A stretch of 33,202 nt of DNA from Acidobacteriaceae bacterium (lineage in GTDB: Bacteria; Acidobacteriota; Terriglobia; Terriglobales; Acidobacteriaceae). Below the pieces are notes generated by a model. It ran no database searches. It had not been told where the DNA came from and was given only the letters and a program-made list of their open reading frames with translations. Positions 16,995 to 24,689 of the stretch are shown piece after piece. Position 1 is the first letter of the stretch. The number at the start of each line of letters is the position of its first letter. A program made the position numbers and the translations under genes. The stretch is from the NCBI GenBank assembly GCA_003168355.1, contig PMSQ01000057.1, forward strand, positions 14,891 to 48,092, written 5' to 3'.

Positions 16995-17060
16995 ACTCAG
17001 CCGCCTGCGGCGCAAGTACGATTCGTATCAGGACATGCCCTCGGCCGCCGAAAAACTGAG

Positions 17061-17100
17061 GAAATACGGATAGTAACTAAGAAATACGGACAGTGACGTG
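17061..17100. repeat. 20-base direct tandem repeat
   Basis: GAAATACGGATAGTAACTAA is followed at once by GAAATACGGACAGTGACGTG. Two units only, between two genes and directly before REP-like copy G. Confidence 0.6.
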
Positions 17101-17166
17101 GAAGAGCGGCGCTTCAGCGCCGCGTCAAGCTTTCACCATCAATGCGGGCTTCAGCCCCCGTGGTCG
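17098..17166 (+). repeat. REP-like element of the GTGGAAGAGCGGCGC subtype, copy G
   Basis: Head GTGGAAGAGCGGCGC, hairpin GGCGC-TTCA-GCGCC, spacer, then GGGCTTCAGCCC. It has the same head as copy F at 28338. The rest of the gap to 17407 shows no gene or clear promoter. Confidence 0.65.
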
Positions 17167-17407
17167 CACTTTTTTGTCCAGCGCTACTTTTTCCGAAGAC
17201 CGTTCAGGCATGCTGCAAACAACGCATGGGCCCTAAACTCCCGCTGCATTCCCACTCCTGCACTCGTCCCAAAAGAACCCCGCCCCGTCACCGCCGCAAC
17301 CCTCCCCCTCATGCTACAAAAGAATCTGGTTTCCCAGCTCGCTCGCTTCCGGCAGCCCGCGCGCAACTCAACTCTCCGAGCCTCATCCCAATCAAAGGTG
17401 GGACTCC

Positions 17408-20400
17408 ATGCCGCGCGCCTCGCTCCTCGTCACTACCGTTCACATCTTCGCTTTATCTTTATTTCTAACCGTGCTCGCCTTCACCCAGGACGCCGCCACC
17501 GGCGCCATTCACGGCACCGTCTTTGATCCCGCCGGAGCTCACATCGCCCAAGCCTCCATCGTCGCCGTCAACTCCGCCACCGGCGCGCGTTACTCCACCA
17601 TGTCTGACGCCGAAGGCCGCTTCTCTATCGACCTCTTGCCTCCCGGCGACTACTCGGCCCGCGCCGTCGCCCAAGGCATGTCGCCGCAAGTCACTCCCCC
17701 GCTCCACGTCGACGTCGGCGCCGCCGCCGAACTCGAATTCCATCTCACCGTCGCTGGACCTCAGGAAAGCATCACGGTTTCCAGCGGCCCTCAACTCGTC
17801 GACACAAAGACCAGTGCCGTCTCCACGTTCATCGACGAACGCGCCATCGCCGATCTTCCCCTCAACGGCCGTCGCTTCTCCGATCTCATGCTGCTATCGC
17901 CCGGCGTCACGCAAGATCCCCGTAGCCTCACCTCCGCCACCAACGGCGATCTCTCCTTCGGCGGTCTCCGCGGATTCCAGAACAGCTTCCTCGTCGATGG
18001 CGGCGACTTCAACAACGCTTTCTTTGCCCAGGCCCGCGGCCTCTATCGCGCTCCCTACCAATTCTCCAACGAAGTCGTGCAGGAGTTCCGCGTCTCCTCC
18101 AATTCCTACGGTGCTGAGCAAGGACGCGCCGGCGGCGCCGTAGTCAACGTCATCACCAAGTCCGGCTCCAATCACTGGCATGGCACCGGCCTCTATTACA
18201 TCCGCGACAGCGGCTTCGGCGGCGCCGCTACTCCCTTTATGACCTTCAAACCTCACAGCAGCCAGCAGCAAGGCGGAGCCACCCTTGGCGGTCCCCTCAA
18301 GAAAAACAAAATCTTCTTCTTCGCCGGCTTCGATCAGCACTACTTCCACGTTCCCGACGTCGTCGAATTCCTCGACGGCTCCATGCAAGTCATCCCTCAA
18401 GCCGGAACCGGGCCCTTCACTCCCGGCGACTACGAAGCCAGCGACCAGGCTCTCGTCTTCGCCGCCGCCGCTCAACTCACCTCCCTCGCCGGCTCTTATC
18501 CCGCCGCGCAAATCGGCAACGCCTCCTACGCCAAGCTCGATATCAATCTCTCCCCGCGCAATCAGCTCGCCATCCGCTTCAACTCTTCCCGCTACTGGGG
18601 ATCGAACAACGTCTTCCTCGATCCCGCCAGCCCCGTCACCTACGATTCCATTTCCGACAACGGCGAAGAAACTGTTTCCACGGAAACTGGCTCGGTCTCG
18701 CTCACCTCAAGCCTCACACCGCGTCTCATCAGCCATCTCCGCGCTCAGTTCTCCCGCGATCTGCGCCAGTCCTTCACCAACACCACCGACACGCTCATCA
18801 AGGTTACCGACATCATCGACGGCATCGGACGCTCCGACCTGCTCCCCCGCGCCACACGTGAACACCGCGCCCAACTCGCCGAAACCCTCAGTCTCGATAC
18901 CAGCCGCCATTCTTTCAAGTTCGGCGGCGATTCCCTCATCACCTGGCTCTACGATTATTTCCCCAGCCAGCAGAGCGGCGAATATGTCTTCGATCCCATC
19001 AAGGTTAATCCGTTCACTTTTGAACCCCAGGAAGCCGGACTTCCGCTCACCCCGCTCCGCGCCTACGCTCACGCAGTCCCGCACTACTATCTGCAGAATT
19101 TCGGCTCCTCCAGTTCCAATCCAAACAGCAACGATTACGCCGCCTTCGCCCAAGACACCATCCGCGTCACAGATCACTTAGCTGTCAACCTCGGCGTCCG
19201 CTGGGATCTTCAAACCTTCACCACCGCCGGACTACTCTCCAATCCTCTATTTCCGCCCTCCGGCAAAGTTCCCTTCAACCCTCACAACTTCGGCCCGCGC
19301 GCCGGACTCGCATATTCCATCGGCAAGACCCATCCCTTCGTCATCCGCGCCGGCTATGGACTTTTCTACGTGCGCATTCCCCAGATCTACAACTCCGCCA
19401 TCGCCACCGAAAACGGCATCACCGATGCTCAGCTCTTTCTCAACAACACCAACTATTACGACCATCAGCTTTTTCCCGTTTATCCCAATCCGCTGGTAAT
19501 CTGCCCGGTCACCACCACCGCTTCGTGCAACCTGCCCGCCGGATTCACCGAAGGCGTCACCAACGATGTTTCCGCCTTCGCACCCAACTTCGTCACCCCG
19601 CGCGTGCAGCAAACCAGTCTTACTCTCGAGCGTGAAGTCGCCGACCACACCACCGTCGCCGTCTCCTATCTCTACGTCCACGGAGAACATCTCATCCGCG
19701 CCCTCGATGTCAATCTCCCGCAACCCGTCGCCGTCAACTATCCCCTCTTCGATTCCACCGGCTCCATCTTCCAGGGCGGATACTACACCGTCGATTCCTT
19801 CGCTACCTGGCAGTTCACCCAATCGCTGACCTGTCCCTTCCCTCCCTGCATCAATCCTCTCGGACGCCCCATCGCCCAGCTCGGTTCCATCGACGAATTT
19901 CAAAGCGCCGCCTCCAGCGTCTACAACGGCGCAACTCTCTCCATCAACCGCCGCATGGCCCGCGGCACTTATCTCCGCCTCGCCTACACCTACGCCCACG
20001 CCATCGACGATGGCCAGGATGCCCTCGTCGCCGGCTCGCCCGCCACCGTGCAGAATTCCTACCAGCCCAACGCCGAGCGCGGCCCCAGCGTCACCGACCA
20101 GCGCAACCGCTTCGTCGGCGCATTCTCCGTCGAGCCTCGTCCCTTCCACCGCGAACATCCACTCCTCGGCCACCTCTTCAACGACTGGAAAATCTCCAGC
20201 ATCGTCACCGCTGGCAGCGGCCGCCCCGTCAACGCCACCGTCGACGGCGATCCCAACCAGGACGGCAACTACGACAACGACCGTCTCCCCGGCTACAGCC
20301 GCAACGGCTTCACCGGACCCGACTACGCCTCCACCGACCTCCGCCTGGTCCGGAAAATCCACGTCTCTCACGGCTACCGCCTGGAATTCACCGCCGATTC

Positions 20401-20608
20401 CTTCAACCTCTTCAATCGCGACAACCAGCGCGTTGAAATCACCTCCAGCGGCCTCACCGTCGAAGCCACCACCTTCACCCCATACACCGTCTACGTCAAC
20501 GGAACTCCCTACCCCGCCTACTACCAGCAACCGCAACAAAGCTTCCTGAAGCCCAACGCCGCCTTCGCCCCCCGCCAAATCCAACTGGGCCTGAAATTCA
20601 TCTTCTGA
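17408..20608 (+). CDS. Oar-like TonB-dependent receptor with carboxypeptidase-regulatory-like domain
   Basis: A 1066-residue outer-membrane protein. It has a signal peptide (residues 1-26) and then an Ig-like CarboxypepD_reg domain (ATGAIHGTVFDPAGAHIAQASIVAVNSATG, about 30-115). A plug domain contains DLPLNGRRFSDLMLLSPGV, FLVDGGDFNN and GRAGGAVVNVITKSGSNHWHG. A long beta-barrel ends in the aromatic terminus QIQLGLKFIF. This architecture is greatly expanded in Acidobacteria, where it is presumed to import polysaccharide or peptide substrates through TonB-ExbBD; the ligand here is unknown. AAAGGTGG lies 7 bases before the ATG. Third codon positions are strongly C-biased, which creates long meaningless frames on the other strand. 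It appears monocistronic. Confidence 0.92.
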   Translation: MPRASLLVTTVHIFALSLFLTVLAFTQDAATGAIHGTVFDPAGAHIAQASIVAVNSATGARYSTMSDAEGRFSIDLLPPGDYSARAVAQGMSPQVTPPLHVDVGAAAELEFHLTVAGPQESITVSSGPQLVDTKTSAVSTFIDERAIADLPLNGRRFSDLMLLSPGVTQDPRSLTSATNGDLSFGGLRGFQNSFLVDGGDFNNAFFAQARGLYRAPYQFSNEVVQEFRVSSNSYGAEQGRAGGAVVNVITKSGSNHWHGTGLYYIRDSGFGGAATPFMTFKPHSSQQQGGATLGGPLKKNKIFFFAGFDQHYFHVPDVVEFLDGSMQVIPQAGTGPFTPGDYEASDQALVFAAAAQLTSLAGSYPAAQIGNASYAKLDINLSPRNQLAIRFNSSRYWGSNNVFLDPASPVTYDSISDNGEETVSTETGSVSLTSSLTPRLISHLRAQFSRDLRQSFTNTTDTLIKVTDIIDGIGRSDLLPRATREHRAQLAETLSLDTSRHSFKFGGDSLITWLYDYFPSQQSGEYVFDPIKVNPFTFEPQEAGLPLTPLRAYAHAVPHYYLQNFGSSSSNPNSNDYAAFAQDTIRVTDHLAVNLGVRWDLQTFTTAGLLSNPLFPPSGKVPFNPHNFGPRAGLAYSIGKTHPFVIRAGYGLFYVRIPQIYNSAIATENGITDAQLFLNNTNYYDHQLFPVYPNPLVICPVTTTASCNLPAGFTEGVTNDVSAFAPNFVTPRVQQTSLTLEREVADHTTVAVSYLYVHGEHLIRALDVNLPQPVAVNYPLFDSTGSIFQGGYYTVDSFATWQFTQSLTCPFPPCINPLGRPIAQLGSIDEFQSAASSVYNGATLSINRRMARGTYLRLAYTYAHAIDDGQDALVAGSPATVQNSYQPNAERGPSVTDQRNRFVGAFSVEPRPFHREHPLLGHLFNDWKISSIVTAGSGRPVNATVDGDPNQDGNYDNDRLPGYSRNGFTGPDYASTDLRLVRKIHVSHGYRLEFTADSFNLFNRDNQRVEITSSGLTVEATTFTPYTVYVNGTPYPAYYQQPQQSFLKPNAAFAPRQIQLGLKFIF

Positions 20609-20809
20609 AGGTCTTATATCGGCCCGGGCGACTCACTGTCTAAGACTTCCGAGAACCAGGTGGGGCCACCCTCGGCTGTCCGGCGGAGCGAAGCTCCGCT
20701 GCTCCCGCCGCGTGCTCCACTCCCAATTGCACCCACAGCTCACCCACCCTACAATCTTTCGGGGCGCTAGAAGAAAGACACCGAATTACAAGACTCGCAA
20801 AATCCTCTT
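20609..20809. other. Intergenic region with GGCTGTCC-type repeat
   Basis: Contains copy 2 of the GGCTGTCC palindrome family (20660-20703: CTCGGCTGTCCGGCGGAGCGAAGCTCCGC-like). No coding signal is seen. Confidence 0.5.
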
Positions 20810-20831
20810 TGTGATGCTAAAATGTATCACA
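20810..20831 (+). promoter_or_regulatory. Operator-like dyad overlapping -10 and start of the VapBC-like operon
   Basis: TGTGAT (20810-20815) and ATCACA (20826-20831) form an inverted repeat with a 10-base spacer. A TAAAAT -10-like box (20818-20823) sits inside it. A start site 7-8 bases after the box would coincide with the ATG at 20831, implying a leaderless mRNA and autorepression by the antitoxin. Confidence 0.45.
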
Positions 20832-21073
20832 TGAAGAAAGCCTCAGTCCGCGACCTGCGCTACGGATTCAAGAAGATTGAACGTCTTCTTCACCAGGGCG
20901 AAGAGGTCCAAATTACCAAGCGCCGCCGGGTCATCGCGCGCTTGGTCCCCGAACGACCGCAAACCGCGAAGGAACTCCCCGACTTCTTGGCGCGTCTGCG
21001 CACCATATATGGCGACAAGGTTCTGGCCGTCACCGCAGCTGAACTGTTGTCTTCTGACCGGAGCCGGTATTGA
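20831..21073 (+). CDS. Antitoxin of a type II system (Phd/YefM-like)
   Basis: An 80-residue protein from the ATG at 20831; an ATG three codons earlier (20822) lies within the presumed -10/operator and is less likely. The N-terminal KKASVRDLRYGFKKIERLLHQGEEVQITKRRRVIARLVP is the Phd/YefM DNA-binding fold (start of helix, then the beta segment for the 'prevent-host-death' domain). The C-terminal tail is the presumed toxin-binding region. Its stop overlaps the toxin start by 4 bases (TTGA). It should neutralise the PIN toxin and repress the operon through the dyad at 20810-20831. Confidence 0.8.
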   Translation: MKKASVRDLRYGFKKIERLLHQGEEVQITKRRRVIARLVPERPQTAKELPDFLARLRTIYGDKVLAVTAAELLSSDRSRY

Positions 21074-21498
21074 AGGCGTACGCCGACCCCAGTTTCATTG
21101 TGTCACTGTACAGCCCGGATGCTAACTCCGCAGCCGCCGCGCACACCATGCAAGCTTCCTCAGCCGACTGTTTCCTGACGACTTTCGGGGAACTGGAAGT
21201 CATCAACGCGATGGGGTTGCGAATTTTTCGCAAAGAAGTTTCAGCGGTCCAGGCCCAATCTTCAATAATCGAGTTCGAGAAGGATCTACACCAGGGCGTC
21301 TTCCATCTGCGGGGTCTCTCGGATTCGTCCCTCGAGCGAGCAAGCCAATTGTCGCGGCAAACAACCGCCAAACTTGGCACTCGCACTGCGGACTTATTGC
21401 ACGTAGCGGCGGCGCTGGAACTGGACGCAGATTACCTCTACACCTTCGACCAGCACCAGAGGAAGCTTGCTCAAGCCCTTCGCCTCAAGCTGAATTAG
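21070..21498 (+). CDS. PIN-domain toxin (VapC-like ribonuclease)
   Basis: A 142-residue PIN domain. Acidic active-site candidates are Asp6 (KAYADPSF), Glu43 (GELEVINA), Asp108 (TADLLHVAAAL) and Asp127 (YTFDQHQRKLA), the usual PIN order. Such toxins cut specific tRNAs, rRNA or mRNAs when the antitoxin is degraded. Translation starts at TTG, overlapping the antitoxin stop by 4 bases, so it depends on coupling. All four acidic residues are present, so it should be active. VapC with a Phd-type antitoxin is a common combination. Confidence 0.85.
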   Translation: MKAYADPSFIVSLYSPDANSAAAAHTMQASSADCFLTTFGELEVINAMGLRIFRKEVSAVQAQSSIIEFEKDLHQGVFHLRGLSDSSLERASQLSRQTTAKLGTRTADLLHVAAALELDADYLYTFDQHQRKLAQALRLKLN

Positions 21499-21568
21499 CT
21501 TGTCCACCCCGGTCAAGCGCCTTCGTGATCGACATTCCCCCCGCGCAACTTTTTTCACCCATCCCCAC

Positions 21569-21645
21569 TTGACTTCCCCCTCCAATCCTTGCAATAACTA
21601 TCCGGTCCTAGTAACTTAATACCCGGTCCTACCGGACGGGTTTGG
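21569..21645 (+). promoter_or_regulatory. rpsU leader: weak promoter and hairpin
   Basis: TTGACT at 21569-21574 could be a -35 element with a poor -10 about 17-20 bases on. A bulged hairpin (CCCG-G-TCC / GGA-CGGG, loop TACC) at about 21622-21640 sits just before the GGGGGTG that serves as ribosome-binding site of rpsU. It may control S21 synthesis; this is inference. Confidence 0.35.
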
Positions 21646-21657
21646 GGGTGTGTCTGT

Positions 21658-21855
21658 TTGGCGGAAATTCGACTGCAGGAGGGTGAATCCCTTGAGAACG
21701 CGTTGCGCCGCTTCAAGCGCAAAGTGCAACAGGAAGACATTATCAAGGAGGTCAAGCGCCACTCCTTTTACTTGAAGCCCGGTGAAAAGAAACGCGTCAA
21801 GGCCGCTCTCGCTCGCAAGCGCGCTCGCAAGAAGGTTCGCAAGGAGCAGGATTGA
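21658..21855 (+). CDS. rpsU: 30S ribosomal protein S21
   Basis: A 65-residue basic protein. EIRLQEGESLENALRRFKRKVQQEDIIKEVKRHSFYLKPGEKKRVKAALARKRARK is the S21 signature. S21 sits near the 3' end of 16S rRNA on the 30S platform and helps initiation. It starts at TTG with GGGGGTG upstream. The stop region (AAGGAGCAGGATTGA) is repeated almost exactly 45 bases further on, and a strong hairpin follows at 21923. Confidence 0.95.
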   Translation: MAEIRLQEGESLENALRRFKRKVQQEDIIKEVKRHSFYLKPGEKKRVKAALARKRARKKVRKEQD

Positions 21856-21922
21856 ACAAGCCAGGGTTTGAGCAAGTAAGACTGGAAGAAGTAAGACCGA
21901 AGGAGCAGGACTGAAGCAGTAA

Positions 21923-21949
21923 AGGGTCGTCCCTTCCCGGGGCGGCCCT
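21923..21949 (+). terminator. Hairpin terminator after rpsU
   Basis: An 11-base-pair stem (AGGGTCGTCCC / GGGGCGGCCCT, two G-U pairs) with a 5-base loop. The following CTCTGTT is only weakly T-rich. Confidence 0.55.
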
Positions 21950-22314
21950 GCTCTGTTGGCCCCCACCATATAGAGCTGCATTAGGGATCATTCAATACTC
22001 ATCATTCAATCGGCATGTAAGCCAGATAGTTTGTATCCACGTTCCGTTCCAGGTGCGTGGCGGGCCGAGTCCAGGGGCAGTTTTGAGGGGGATGTACACA
22101 TCCTGTGTTTGCTCTGCGCCACCGCCTTCCCTGCGAGTGGCAGGCGCAGCCATAGGCACAAGGGAGTAGCGGTTTGTCATCCTGGTCTGCGCCCTTTGGG
22201 CAGCGAAGGATTTGGGCGGGCCGCGCGAAGCGTCGCGTTTTTGGCGACGCAATAATCGCGCGTATGGCTCGTTTCCTTGCCAAACTGCCGTTCCCCAAAA
22301 GGGAGCCATCCTCA
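21950..22314. other. Gene-free region upstream of the zinc-ribbon gene
   Basis: No convincing gene. It includes a variant of the TGTCATCCTG...GCGAAGGAT repeat (22174-22212) with an internal TGCGCCC-TTT-GGGCAG-like hairpin, and a second hairpin GCGTCGC-GTTTTTG-GCGACGC at about 22227-22247. Confidence 0.45.
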
Positions 22315-22629
22315 ATGGAATTTCAGGATAAGGTACTGATCTGTATCGACTGCGGCGCCGACTTCGTTTTTACCGCCGGGGAGCAACTGTTTTTCTTCGA
22401 CAAACAGTTTAAAAATCAGCCCAAGCGCTGTAAAACCTGCAAGTCTAAACGTGTAGCCGTTCTAACCACCCCTACTCCACGCGACTCCCACCACTACGCT
22501 CGCGTCGAAACTCGTGCCACTTGCTCCCAGTGTGGCAAGGAGACCACTGTCCCCTTCCGCCCAACCCAAGGCCGTCCCATCTTCTGCCGCGAATGCTTCA
22601 TGCAGAAGAAGACCGCCGCCACCGCCTGA
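22315..22629 (+). CDS. Double zinc-ribbon protein (zf-trcl plus CxxC-x17-CxxC)
   Basis: A 104-residue cytoplasmic protein. Residues 1-45 (DKVLICIDCGADFVFTAGEQ, then FKNQPKRCKTCKSKR) form a zinc ribbon of the 'probable zinc-binding' zf-trcl type with CxxC pairs. The C-terminal part has C-SQ-C-x17-C-RE-C. The function is unknown; such proteins may bind nucleic acid or assist transcription or translation. The ATG at 22315 has AGGGAG about 10 bases upstream and gives the conserved start. An in-frame ATG at 22264 would add 17 residues of unlikely composition. Confidence 0.8.
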   Translation: MEFQDKVLICIDCGADFVFTAGEQLFFFDKQFKNQPKRCKTCKSKRVAVLTTPTPRDSHHYARVETRATCSQCGKETTVPFRPTQGRPIFCRECFMQKKTAATA

Positions 22630-22732
22630 GGACGTCGCGGGCTCCGGGGTTGCTGAAGGCACAGTAGTCTTCAGCAGTAGCGGTGGTCTGTCCCTTTCAG
22701 CGCCAGAACCAATTCGCGACCTGCCTCAATGT

Positions 22733-22783
22733 GAGGACGGCGCCCTTGGCTGTCCGCCGGGCGTCAGCCCGGCCACTGCCGCT
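22733..22783. repeat. GGCTGTCC palindromic repeat, copy 3
   Basis: GAGGACGGCGCCCTTGGCTGTCC followed by the dyad GCCGGGCGTCAGCCCGGC, between the zinc-ribbon gene and mtaB. Same family as 2273, 20660 and 24426. Confidence 0.55.
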
Positions 22784-22828
22784 CTCATATCCGCCAATTA
22801 CCCGCGCACTTGCGCTACCATTGACTCC

Positions 22829-24427
22829 GTGCCTACCTTCCACGTCGAAAATTTCGGATGCCGCGCCACCCAGGCCGATGGTGCCGCTCTCGAACGTCAG
22901 TTCGAGACTCGCGGCCTCGCCCGGGCCTCCGCCGCGCAAGCCGACCTCGTGATTCTGAACACCTGCACGGTCACCAATTCCGCCGATCAGGATGCCCGCG
23001 CCGCCATCCGCCGCGTGCAGCGCCAGAATCCCCTGGCAAAAATCGTCGTCACCGGCTGCTATGCCCAGCGCGCTCCCCAGGAAATCGCCGCCCTCCCCGG
23101 CGTCAACGCCGTGATCGGCAATTCCCACAAACACCAACTCGCCGACATCGCCTTGCCCATTTTTTCGGATTTGGGGTGGCGCAGCGCTTCCAGCGCTGCG
23201 ATAGATCCCGTCAATTTAATCGCGGCTTCAGCCGCTGAGGTCGGCAGCCGGGGAAATCATCAAGGCTTCCTCCCTCTCTCCACTCTTACTGAGAACCGGG
23301 AACTGAGAACTGAGAACTGGATTTTTATCTCCGACATCTTCGCCCACACCGAACTGCTCGCCGCCCCCGTCTTCGAAGCCGTTGGCGAGCTTACGCAAAA
23401 TGCCCGCACCCGCCCCAACCTCAAAGTGCAGGACGGCTGCGACAACCGCTGCTCCTTCTGCGTAATCCCCAGCGTCCGTGGCCACAGCCGGTCGTTACCT
23501 TTTCCGCAAATCGTTCGCGAAGTGAACACCCTGGTAGCCGCAGGCTACCGCGAAGTCGTGATCAGCGGCATCAACCTCGGCCGCTGGGGCCGCGATCTAG
23601 CTGCAGACTCCGGGCTTTGGGCTTCGGGCACAATCCAAGAGGCCAGTCGGCTCGAACCAACGCTCGGAAACCTAAGTCCTACGGCCGAAATCCGAAATCC
23701 GAGGCCCGCGCCGGCCGTCCCAATGCCCGAAGCCCGAAGCCCGAAGCCCAATTTCGAATCCCTCATCCGTTCCATCCTCGCCGAAACCCAGCTCGAAAAA
23801 CTCCGCATTTCCAGCGTCGAGCCCATGGATTGGAGCGACGACCTCATCGCCCTCATCGCGGCGTCCCCTCGCATCGCCAAACACGCGCACGTGCCTCTGC
23901 AATCCGGCAGTGACGCCGTGTTGCGCCGCATGCATCGCAAATATCGTCCCTGGCACTATCGTGAGAAGATCGAAAAGATTCGCGCCGCCATGCCCACCGC
24001 CGCCATCGGCGCCGATGTCATGGCCGGATTCCCCGGCGAGACCAACACCGAATTCGAAGCCACCCGCCGCCTCATCGAAGATTTACCCTTTACCTACCTG
24101 CACGTCTTCACTTACTCTGCGCGCCCCGGCACCCCCGCCGCCGCCATGCCGAATCAAGTCCCGGTACAAATCGCCCGCGAGCGCAACCGCATCCTGCGCG
24201 ACCTCGCCGCCGAAAAAAAACTCGCCTTTATGCAATCGCTCATCGGCAAGCCGGTCGAAGCCATCACGCTTAACGTGGCTCATAGCAAGTCCACCGGAGA
24301 GTTTACCGAAGCCCTCACCGACAACTATCAAAAATTATTTCTGAAGGGACACCACGCCCCCAACTGCTGGCTCGCCGCGCGGATCGAAGACCTGGACGAC
24401 GGAGCGCTAGTAGGTCTGCTTACGTAG
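22829..24427 (+). CDS. mtaB: MtaB-like tRNA (t6A37) methylthiotransferase with repeat-derived insertions
   Basis: A radical-SAM methylthiotransferase that adds a methylthio group to N6-threonylcarbamoyl-A37 of tRNA. The GTG at 22829 gives the standard VPTFHVENFGC start. The N-terminal cluster cysteines are Cys11, Cys46 and Cys77, and the radical-SAM CDNRCSFC gives Cys204, Cys208 and Cys211. VISGINLGRWGRDL, HVPLQSGSD and GADVMAGFPGET follow, with a TRAM-like tail. At 532 residues it is about 100 longer than usual. Residues about 114-164 derive from an in-frame REP and a GAGAACT heptamer array. Residues about 259-309 derive from GGGCTTY, CCGAAAT and GCCCGAA heptamer arrays. Both extra segments fall in loops, so the enzyme may still work. 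Confidence 0.85.
   Translation: MPTFHVENFGCRATQADGAALERQFETRGLARASAAQADLVILNTCTVTNSADQDARAAIRRVQRQNPLAKIVVTGCYAQRAPQEIAALPGVNAVIGNSHKHQLADIALPIFSDLGWRSASSAAIDPVNLIAASAAEVGSRGNHQGFLPLSTLTENRELRTENWIFISDIFAHTELLAAPVFEAVGELTQNARTRPNLKVQDGCDNRCSFCVIPSVRGHSRSLPFPQIVREVNTLVAAGYREVVISGINLGRWGRDLAADSGLWASGTIQEASRLEPTLGNLSPTAEIRNPRPAPAVPMPEARSPKPNFESLIRSILAETQLEKLRISSVEPMDWSDDLIALIAASPRIAKHAHVPLQSGSDAVLRRMHRKYRPWHYREKIEKIRAAMPTAAIGADVMAGFPGETNTEFEATRRLIEDLPFTYLHVFTYSARPGTPAAAMPNQVPVQIARERNRILRDLAAEKKLAFMQSLIGKPVEAITLNVAHSKSTGEFTEALTDNYQKLFLKGHHAPNCWLAARIEDLDDGALVGLLT
23173..23241 (+). repeat. REP element inside mtaB, copy E
   Basis: GGGGTGGCGCAGCGC head, GCAGCGC-TTCCA-GCGCTGC hairpin, spacer, then GCGGCTTCAGCCGCTGAGGT. 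It is 69 bases, exactly 23 codons, and has no stop in the reading frame. Confidence 0.8.
23288..23320 (+). repeat. Heptamer array GAGAACT inside mtaB
   Basis: ACTGAGA, ACCGGGA, ACTGAGA, ACTGAGA, ACTGG: nearly five 7-base units, encoding TENRELRTENW. Confidence 0.75.
23612..23752 (+). repeat. Three heptamer arrays inside mtaB loop 2
   Basis: 23612-23632 holds GGGCTTT, GGGCTTC, GGGCACA. 23685-23705 holds CCGAAAT twice and CCGAGGC. 23725-23752 holds GCCCGAA three times and GCCCAAT. The reading frame stays open through all of them. Confidence 0.75.
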
Positions 24428-24463
24428 GGACAGCCGCCTCGGCTGTCCAGCCAAGCGAAGCGC
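24426..24463. repeat. GGCTGTCC palindromic repeat, copy 4
   Basis: GGGACAGCC-GCCT-CGGCTGTCC then AGCCAAGCGAAGCG, immediately after the mtaB stop. It may double as a terminator. Confidence 0.55.
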
Positions 24464-24527
24464 GGTGTGGTCCGGTATTGCCGGTGCACCTCCGACCTTG
24501 ACTACTCCTGCGGCGACATCCACACCA

Positions 24528-24689
24528 TCAGATCTGTTCCGGCTCCTCCGGGTCCGGCTCGCGCACCGGCGCTTCCGGATTCTCCGGAGGGCTCGGCGGT
24601 TCCTTGATGGGCGCCGGATAAGGTTCCGCAGGCGTCCGGAGATGGTAGCGGACAGGCAACGCCGTTTCCAATTGTGTCTCGACTGGCAC
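24528..24689 (-). CDS. Candidate small Pro/Glu-rich protein
   Basis: A 53-codon frame on the minus strand (GTG start, TGA stop) encodes a product rich in proline and acidic residues, ending REPDPEEPEQI. Third positions are varied while the repeated Pro-Glu pattern is kept, and the tail resembles small proline-rich proteins I recall from soil bacteria. There is no Shine-Dalgarno sequence and the start is uncertain. Other minus-strand frames overlap the same region, so this is a tentative call. Confidence 0.3.
   Translation of the reverse strand: MPVETQLETALPVRYHLRTPAEPYPAPIKEPPSPPENPEAPVREPDPEEPEQI

Noticed and set aside
19247-20584. 445-codon open frame antisense to the TonB-dependent receptor (and similar ones elsewhere)
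   Set aside because: Arises from the strong third-position C bias of the receptor gene; its product is Gly/Val/Glu-rich without any family motif or ribosome-binding site.
20810-20831. CRP/FNR site
   Set aside because: Half-sites look similar but the spacer is too long for CRP; the position over the start codon fits antitoxin autoregulation better.
23288-23752. CRISPR array
   Set aside because: Repeats are 7 bases in direct tandem without spacers, inside a coding gene, and no cas genes are present.
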